NCBI GenBank assembly: GCA_017448375.1
Contig: JAFSLR010000221.1
Location: 1 to 5,643, forward strand
Origin: Synergistaceae bacterium
GTDB taxonomy: Bacteria; Synergistota; Synergistia; Synergistales; Aminobacteriaceae
DNA: 5,643 bases
Direction of reading: 5' to 3'
In this document: positions 1 through 3,692 of the stretch, piece after piece
Position numbering within the stretch: position 1 is the stretch's first letter
Layout of the letters: each line of letters starts with the position of its first letter
The notes under the pieces: generated by a model
Seen by the model: the letters and a program-made list of their open reading frames with translations, nothing else
Databases searched by the model: none
Told to the model about the DNA's origin: nothing
Made by a program: the position numbers and the translations under genes

Positions 1-321
1 CGAGCATTCTAGCTCCTCTATGCTTGCTTCCATGTAGTAGCCTCTGATATGGCCGCCGTATTTTTTCATCCATGCTTTAGGATTGCGGCGGGTAAAGGCT
101 CGCAGTTTTGTCAGTCCGTTCTCTTTCATGATATGGACTAAAACCTTCTGCCAAGCCTTACCGTTACCGCACATGTGATGAAGCTCTAAAATATCATCAT
201 GGGTGAAAAACGTAATAAACCCGTAATCAGGGTGAAAAAACACTTGTTCATCAGGCGATAATTCGAGGTCATTACAGCCAGTTTTTTCATGATAATAATT
301 GAGCCATTCTTCACGTGTCAT
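1..321 (-). CDS. partial phage protein, possible GNAT-fold acyltransferase-like
   Basis: This open frame starts at ATG 321 and runs without a stop for 107 codons off the left edge, so the C-terminus is missing. The ATG overlaps the holin stop by 4 bases (ATGA), and a weak GAAGG lies about 10 bases upstream, so translation is probably coupled to the holin. Residues 34-50 look like two beta strands. A helix (about 55-68) follows after CGNGKAW, then a strand (71-77), then TRRNPKAWMKKYGG (77-90) and a final GYYME strand (94-98). This order resembles the second half of a GNAT acyltransferase, and similar small proteins occur near lysis genes in phages. No acetyl-CoA loop can be confirmed by eye, so catalytic activity is doubtful and the fold is an inference. 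The reading frame itself is well supported by its start overlap and protein-like composition. Confidence 0.8.
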   Translation of the reverse strand, partial: MTREEWLNYYHEKTGCNDLELSPDEQVFFHPDYGFITFFTHDDILELHHMCGNGKAWQKVLVHIMKENGLTKLRAFTRRNPKAWMKKYGGHIRGYYMEASIEELECS

Positions 322-770
322 TTTGCTTTTGCCTTCTCCTTATCTTTATTCGCGCTGAGTTTCTTCAGATTTGATAGCCTGTTTTTGATGAAAGCGGGAA
401 CGGGAATATTGAGCCTTTCAGCATTCTCAAAAATGGAAATGCCTTCGTTAGCGATATAGAATATGCACACGCCGCTACTGATAGCCTCAGTATTACCGAT
501 GACGGTATCTTTGAGGATATACGTATCCATGAGATGAGCCATGCCGACGAAAGCGAGAATAATGCCCTTGCGTAACACCCCCGTAAAGCCCGTATCACTG
601 GATAATTTATGCTCTTTCCAGCCCGCCGCCAGCCCTGATAACTGGTCAATAACCATGAACGCGAGGAGAACCATCAAGAAGCCATCCCGCCCGCCGAAGA
701 ACCAGCTCATTAACCCTATACTTCCCCCCATAGCGAAATCAATAGCACAGCCTATTATGTCATCAGTCAT
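318..770 (-). CDS. phage holin (phage_holin_4 / TcdE-like family)
   Basis: A holin inserts in the inner membrane and forms lesions late in infection that release or activate the endolysin. The protein has 150 residues with hydrophobic segments at about 29-50, 68-85 and 98-113. A weaker one lies near 7-25. The tail is very basic and lysine-rich (135-150), as is usual for holins. Family-type signatures are D42..G46 with AAGW, the LSSDTGFTGVLRKG segment (56-69), and FYIANEGISIFENAERLNIPVP (104-125), which closely fits the Cp-1/TcdE-type holin pattern. I chose ATG 770 because GGGAGG lies 7 bases upstream and because the ATG overlaps the endolysin stop as ATGA. An alternative ATG at 785 would add five residues but has no ribosome binding site. 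The gene lies between the endolysin and the GNAT-like gene. Confidence 0.92.
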   Translation of the reverse strand: MTDDIIGCAIDFAMGGSIGLMSWFFGGRDGFLMVLLAFMVIDQLSGLAAGWKEHKLSSDTGFTGVLRKGIILAFVGMAHLMDTYILKDTVIGNTEAISSGVCIFYIANEGISIFENAERLNIPVPAFIKNRLSNLKKLSANKDKEKAKAK

Positions 771-1144
771 GCGCGGACCTCCCATAAAGATTTACGCTTG
801 CCGCCGCAGTCAATATGAATGAATGTCCTGTACTTGATGCAGTAATCCAGAGCGGGCAATTTTCCCTCAGCGTGAAGTTTCTTGACGGTCTCAAACATTT
901 TCGCGCTGCCTAAATTGCACGACAGATCCGCGGCTTTGCCTGTTAAGTGCTTAGAGTTAGGTACACCCTTGCTTCTTGCGTTATGCTCTTTGCACCTGCA
1001 CCCCGAATTGACCCTAACAGGAACGCCTAAAGCCTGCCGTATCGTTTCGGCCATGTCCATAACTCTCTGATCAATGTCCTTTTTCCCGCACCCGCATTTG
1101 CAAGCGAATTCGCTAACCTTGAAATGTTCCGTATCTTTTGCCAT
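767..1144 (-). CDS. M15-family peptidoglycan peptidase (endolysin)
   Basis: This is a probable zinc peptidase that cleaves peptide cross-links of the host cell wall during lysis. It has 125 residues, the usual size of a stand-alone Peptidase_M15_3-type catalytic domain without a wall-binding module. HFKVSEFACKCGCG (7-20) is the typical N-terminal signature. VNSGCR (45-50) and EHN (53-55) precede the core motif SKHLTGKAAD (64-73). The expected zinc ligands are H66 and D73 plus the late histidine H110 in FIHID (108-112). All are present, so the enzyme looks intact. No signal peptide is visible, consistent with holin-dependent release. I start it at ATG 1144, 8 bases after GGAGG. The upstream in-frame GTG 1153 overlaps that ribosome binding site and is unlikely. 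D-Ala-D-Ala carboxypeptidase and L-Ala-D-Glu endopeptidase activities cannot be told apart here. Confidence 0.93.
   Translation of the reverse strand: MAKDTEHFKVSEFACKCGCGKKDIDQRVMDMAETIRQALGVPVRVNSGCRCKEHNARSKGVPNSKHLTGKAADLSCNLGSAKMFETVKKLHAEGKLPALDYCIKYRTFIHIDCGGKRKSLWEVRA
778..783 (-). promoter_or_regulatory. ribosome binding site setting the holin start
   Basis: GGGAGG on the minus strand lies 7 bases before ATG 770 and just downstream of the alternative ATG 785. This decides the holin start in favour of 770. The site is inside the 3' end of the endolysin gene. Confidence 0.75.
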
Positions 1145-1152
1145 ATAAAGCA

Positions 1153-1157
1153 CCTCC
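1153..1157 (-). promoter_or_regulatory. ribosome binding site setting the endolysin start
   Basis: GGAGG on the minus strand lies 8 bases before ATG 1144. The upstream in-frame GTG (1151-1153) shares a base with it and so cannot use it, which fixes the endolysin start at 1144. Confidence 0.75.
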
Positions 1158-1159
1158 GA

Positions 1160-1192
1160 TAAAATAAAAGCGGGAAGCCTAAAGCCCCCCGC
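1160..1192 (-). terminator. intrinsic terminator-like hairpin between tail and lysis modules
   Basis: In the minus-strand RNA, GCGGG (1188-1192) pairs with CCCGC (1170-1174). The 13-base gap between them may gain a short inner GC pairing. The stem is followed at once by UUUUAUUUUA (1160-1169), the layout of a Rho-independent terminator. It lies in the 63-base gap between the 44-aa gene and the endolysin, and its U run ends only a few bases before the endolysin ribosome binding site. No room is left for a promoter between them. The endolysin must therefore be expressed by read-through, or the hairpin is an attenuator that lowers lysis-gene expression. The opposite strand has no U run. Confidence 0.6.
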
Positions 1193-1207
1193 GAATGATT
1201 GTCCTGC

Positions 1208-1342
1208 TTACTCGCCTAAAAGCCCTTTGCCCGTGATTTCCTTGAACTGCTCCGGCGTGATGAATCCTTTTGCGTGTGCATCGCGTACTTTGCGTTCATC
1301 CCACACGCCTAACTCGTAGTACTTCTTGATTTTCTCGAACAT
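1208..1342 (-). CDS. XkdX-like small phage protein
   Basis: This is a 44-residue protein that starts at ATG 1342, 8 bases after GGAGG, and ends in TAA. KKYYELGVWDERKVRDAHAKG (6-26) followed by ITPEQFKEITG (28-38) matches the pattern of the XkdX family: a YY..G.W motif, a short helix, K-G-x-I-T, and a terminal E-I-T-G. Members are very short proteins found just downstream of tail-fibre genes in PBSX-like and other Bacillota phages. Their function is not established. The upstream stop codon merges with this gene's ribosome binding site (TAAGGAGG), so translation is probably coupled to the 104-aa gene. The family assignment rests on pattern recognition and fits the position well. Confidence 0.88.
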   Translation of the reverse strand: MFEKIKKYYELGVWDERKVRDAHAKGFITPEQFKEITGKGLLGE

Positions 1343-1350
1343 GATTTTTT

Positions 1351-1358
1351 CCTCCTTA
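1351..1358 (-). promoter_or_regulatory. stop codon fused to ribosome binding site (TAAGGAGG)
   Basis: The stop codon of the 104-aa gene (TAA, 1356-1358) runs directly into the AAGGAGG used by the 44-aa gene. A ribosome finishing the first gene stops on the binding site of the second, which suggests translational coupling. Confidence 0.7.
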
Positions 1359-1670
1359 TAGTGTTACGCCTGCCATCATTGCTACATAGTCGATATTCCC
1401 CGCAAGCCTCAACATCTCAAACTTTTCCGGCGGAATTTCCCTTAGAATGAACCAGTATTCCGAGCCGTATTTTTTGCACTGAACCAGCTCCATGTTGTTA
1501 AACTCACCGCACATTTCGTTCATAACTCCGTCATCATCGCACTCAATCTTGACGCGGGATAATTTCCCTCTGAATGTTGCTTCCGTGATTTCCTGAGACG
1601 TGATGAAGTTATTTCCGTTGAGCGTGAGATTATCGAGCTTTGCCCCGTCAGAGAACGTTATAGAGTACAT
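1356..1670 (-). CDS. hypothetical phage tail-module protein
   Basis: The protein has 104 residues and an unknown function. The N-terminus reads as a small beta-rich fold: MYSITFSDG (1-9), then LDNLTLNGNNFITSQEI (12-28) and a strand with KIECDDDG (41-48). The second half contains MELVQCKKYGSEYWFILREIP (60-80) and ends in NIDYVAMMAGVTL (92-104). Proteins of this layout (S-D-G start, L-N-G-N-N-F, EYWFILR, ID...MM.GV.L end) are, to my recollection, common in Bacillota phages between a tail fibre and an XkdX protein. That suggests a small tail-tip or assembly protein. No membrane segment, signal peptide or catalytic motif is visible. Start ATG 1670 is supported by GGAGG 7 bases upstream. The gene begins 12 bases after the fibre stop. 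Confidence 0.88.
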   Translation of the reverse strand: MYSITFSDGAKLDNLTLNGNNFITSQEITEATFRGKLSRVKIECDDDGVMNEMCGEFNNMELVQCKKYGSEYWFILREIPPEKFEMLRLAGNIDYVAMMAGVTL

Positions 1671-1677
1671 GCTCTCA

Positions 1678-1685
1678 CCTCCTTA
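1678..1685 (-). promoter_or_regulatory. stop codon fused to ribosome binding site (TAAGGAGG)
   Basis: The TAA stop of the fibre gene (1683-1685) forms the first bases of TAAGGAGG, the ribosome binding site for the 104-aa gene. The same 8-base arrangement recurs one gene downstream at 1351-1358. Confidence 0.7.
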
Positions 1686-1814
1686 ATGAACCAAGAAGAA
1701 CGGACAGACCAATGGATTATTCATGCTATGGGCCTCTATGCTTGAGCTTCCGCCGTTGAAGCTGATACAGGCGAAGTAATTGCTACGTGCGACATCCCTC
1801 AACAAAGGGTAACC
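1683..1814 (-). other. candidate hypervariable C-terminal segment of the fibre
   Basis: Codons 368-410 encode G-Y-P-L-L-R-D-V followed by residues rich in S, N, G and aromatic side chains, then a P-F-F-L-V-H end. In related phage proteins, as I recall them, this last segment is framed by W-L-R-D-V and G-V-R-P-A-F and differs strongly between relatives. It is a plausible target of a diversity-generating retroelement. No template repeat or reverse transcriptase lies in this window, so this is only a candidate. Confidence 0.35.
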
Positions 1815-2915
1815 CATTACATTTTGAATGAGTTTAGTATCGAGAGCAAAAGCGGGAAATTGAGTTCTACCATGCTGCCCATTTGTCCCGTAAGGGCTTT
1901 TGTAACTCTGAACTCTGCGCCCGAAAATCATTTCTTCAGACATGAGATCGCACACTCTGTCATCAAACCACCCCCAGCCCGATTCGAGTCCGTCAGTTAC
2001 GGCATTGCACAGCCAGTCTCCATGAAGCAGTATATGCTCTTCGCCGAAAGTAGCTTTTATGGCAGCGGCAGCCCTGAGCAAATGAGTCTTGAACATCTTA
2101 GAGCCGACATATCCGCCTTCAGTAGTGAAGCTGTCATTCATACTAGCCGTGAAAAGTCCCATTGTTGACCAGACGACAACATGATTCGACACGATGTTGT
2201 AATTGTTTTTTTTTGCGAAAAACGCATTGCAGCCCATAACATACCATTGGAGATTGTACGAAGTGCCTTCTTCCTCATGAACGACATCCTCTGAATCCGT
2301 CCACGAGTAAGCAGGAACTGGTATCGACCAATAATCGCCTGGGTAAATGTCCTTGAAAGTACCGTTTCTGATAGCGGCTGACTGTTCTGCGGTTATGGTT
2401 GAGCCTAAATTTTTGCCTCTGTAAATGCTGTTATGTGCTCCGGCGTTGTGATATGTGAGAGGCTCAGTGCGATTGTTGAGCGTCGTCCATTCGCCGGCGG
2501 CCTTAAGGGATTCAAGCCATTCTGACTCCGTTCCTGTGAAGCCGTGAAGTTTCGCAATCTCGTAGGCTGATTTTCCCGTCAGCCTCTCCATGTCCGTATC
2601 TATATACTTTCGGAAATCTCCTAACAGTTCAGCTGTCTGCGCCGCTATTTTGCTCGGCATTGTCGCCGTGAAATTCCTCACTATCGCATACGCTGCTCCT
2701 GTTACTGCCGTTCCCTGATAGGCATTCGCCAGCGTTATCGATGTATCACTGTTGATTGACGCTATTTCAAGCAATACTCCGCTGTTGTTTACCTCAAGCA
2801 TATCTCCGGGATTTAACCCTGCGCTTTTCCAGTACGTTCCGCTACCCGTTATTTCCTTGCTTCCTGGGGTTGCGCCTATCGTACCGTCCCTGAACCATCT
2901 TGTATAGTTGCTCAT
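1683..2915 (-). CDS. tail fibre / receptor-binding-type protein
   Basis: This 410-residue protein probably mediates host recognition at the tail tip. Residues 1-80 form a beta-rich N-terminal module of a type seen in phage tail proteins (FRDGTIG, then GSKEITGSGTYW, GDMLEV, SINSDTSITLANAY, YAIVRNF). A helical linker (about 88-112) leads to GKSAYEIAKLHGFTGTESEW (114-133) and LESLK (134-138), a recurring hinge motif in Bacillota phage fibres. Residues 145-410 are a globular domain with HNSIYRGKNLG (161-171), GDYWSIPVP (193-201), NHVVVW (244-249), MNDSFTTEGGYVGSKM (259-274) and ALLHGD-like ILLHGD (295-300). It ends in YPLLRDVARSNYFACISF (369-386) and a PLVCPFFLVH close. That end resembles the WLRDV...GVRPAF termini of phage adhesins that often vary between relatives. 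Start ATG 2915 has AAGGAG 12 bases upstream, inside the end of the 56-aa gene. A 9-base A run occurs at codons 234-237. Confidence 0.9.
   Translation of the reverse strand: MSNYTRWFRDGTIGATPGSKEITGSGTYWKSAGLNPGDMLEVNNSGVLLEIASINSDTSITLANAYQGTAVTGAAYAIVRNFTATMPSKIAAQTAELLGDFRKYIDTDMERLTGKSAYEIAKLHGFTGTESEWLESLKAAGEWTTLNNRTEPLTYHNAGAHNSIYRGKNLGSTITAEQSAAIRNGTFKDIYPGDYWSIPVPAYSWTDSEDVVHEEEGTSYNLQWYVMGCNAFFAKKNNYNIVSNHVVVWSTMGLFTASMNDSFTTEGGYVGSKMFKTHLLRAAAAIKATFGEEHILLHGDWLCNAVTDGLESGWGWFDDRVCDLMSEEMIFGRRVQSYKSPYGTNGQHGRTQFPAFALDTKLIQNVMGYPLLRDVARSNYFACISFNGGSSSIEAHSMNNPLVCPFFLVH
2206..2214 (-). repeat. 9-base A homopolymer within the fibre gene
   Basis: The coding strand reads GCA AAA AAA AAC at codons 234-237. 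It contains A AAA AAC in the phase of a classic minus-one slippage heptamer. A run of nine is also prone to replication slippage. The minus-one frame meets a stop within about 25 codons, so slippage would give a truncated fibre. Whether it has any role is unknown. Confidence 0.6.
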
Positions 2916-2924
2916 GGTGCTTTA

Positions 2925-3095
2925 TTACTCCTTCTTTATATTCGTTATCACTGAATTGGTTAAATCCAGTAATGAACCTGCTAATTCTTCCAGCCATAAG
3001 AGACGCTGTTCATGATTGTCCGTTATTGCCTTCTGTCTGGAGGCTAATCTCTTTACAGCTTTCAGTTTCGCTTTTTTCTCTGCGTTGTATGACAT
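2925..3095 (-). CDS. small tail-module protein sharing an N-terminal motif with the 157-aa protein
   Basis: This 56-residue protein starts at ATG 3095, 6 bases after GGAGG, and ends in TAA 9 bases before the fibre start. The N-terminus MSYNAEKKAKLKAVKRLASR (1-20) matches the N-terminus of the 157-aa protein upstream at M, Y, N, E, KAK, K and V, with conservative changes between. The rest is a helix with heptad-like hydrophobic spacing: HEQRLLWLEELAGSLLDLTNS (28-48). It looks like a short coiled coil with an ELAGSLL motif similar to the repeated LAGE(I/V)LR motif of the 624-aa protein. No function is known. The context suggests a small structural or chaperone-like partner of the tail fibre. 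The strong ribosome binding site, tight spacing and shared motif make the gene convincing despite its size. Confidence 0.85.
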   Translation of the reverse strand: MSYNAEKKAKLKAVKRLASRQKAITDNHEQRLLWLEELAGSLLDLTNSVITNIKKE

Positions 3096-3106
3096 TTTCA
3101 GCCTCC

Positions 3107-3150
3107 ATAAAATTAACAGGCCTCAAGCTCTTACGCCTGAAAGCCTGTTA
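3107..3150 (-). promoter_or_regulatory. intergenic hairpin with U run before the 56-aa gene
   Basis: In the minus-strand RNA, UAACAGGC (3143-3150) pairs perfectly with GCCUGUUA (3114-3121) around a 21-base loop, followed by AUUUUAU and then the ribosome binding site of the 56-aa gene. The loop contains a second CAGGC that could pair with the same 3' arm instead, giving two alternative hairpins. It also holds UUUCAG, complementary to the CUGAAA just before the start codon. It may be a weak terminator, an mRNA-end-stabilising hairpin or a translation control element. The U run is too short for a confident terminator. Confidence 0.45.
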
Positions 3151-3173
3151 GGTCTGGCCGTTTCGCTTACCGA

Positions 3174-3647
3174 CTAGGAAGCCGCTCCAAATATTTCATT
3201 CAGCATTTCTTCTACTTCCGCGTCTGTGGCTACATCTGCGGTTGTGAGTACATCTGCCGCCGCTTTTCCGCCGTCAACAAGATTTCCGTTCGCGTCAAGG
3301 CTTGCGATATGTCCTGCTGTTGCGCTCCCAACCTTGTCCGCCTTCCCTATGTCCGCAAGGGCCGCCACGTCAACGAACAGATACTTGTACGACACTGCGT
3401 CATTGTTCGTGTGGTCTATACCCTTCATCACGAGAATGAGTACAGGCTTGCCGTTGAGGTTCGGATCGGTCGCTCCGGGATATGTCGCCTGATTGAACGT
3501 GAAACTGTACACAAACCCAGTCTTCTCCGTATCAAGGAAATATTCCTTGGGCAACGCCGCTATTGCCGCGTCAAGGGCTGCCTTCATTTTTGTCGCCGCT
3601 GTCTGTACATGCTTGATTTTCGCTTTCTGTTCTACGTTATACGCCAT
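3174..3647 (-). CDS. phage tail protein (hypothetical fibre or baseplate component)
   Basis: The protein has 157 residues. A helical N-terminus MAYNVEQKAKIKHVQTAATK (1-20) is shared with the 56-aa protein downstream. It is followed by a beta-rich region containing PKEYFLDTEKTGFVYSFTF (33-51), TYPGATDPNLNGKPVLILVM (55-74) and SYKYLFVD (86-93). Then comes GKADKVGSATAGHIASLDAN (101-120) with GNLVDGGKAA (121-130), a motif very common in phage tail-fibre and side-tail proteins. The C-terminus ATDAEVEEMLNEIFG (140-154) repeats the last residues of the 624-aa protein. I infer a minor structural protein of the tail tip, but its exact role is unknown. ATG 3647 is preceded by GGAGG at 10 bases. The gene follows the 624-aa gene after 45 bases. 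Confidence 0.87.
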   Translation of the reverse strand: MAYNVEQKAKIKHVQTAATKMKAALDAAIAALPKEYFLDTEKTGFVYSFTFNQATYPGATDPNLNGKPVLILVMKGIDHTNNDAVSYKYLFVDVAALADIGKADKVGSATAGHIASLDANGNLVDGGKAAADVLTTADVATDAEVEEMLNEIFGAAS

Positions 3648-3692
3648 AATACTACTACCTCCATATTGATTTATGTTTCACCGTACCTGCAG

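Noticed and set aside
365..649. 94-aa minus-strand frame overlapping the holin
   Set aside because: The holin frame in the same place has clear family motifs and a proper start, so this is an out-of-phase shadow.
1144..1153. GTG 1153 as start of the endolysin
   Set aside because: It overlaps the GGAGG used for ATG 1144 and has no ribosome binding site of its own.
1824..2168. 114-aa plus-strand frame opposite the fibre gene
   Set aside because: It lies antisense to the fibre frame, has no domain motif, and is not supported by spacing or a ribosome binding site.
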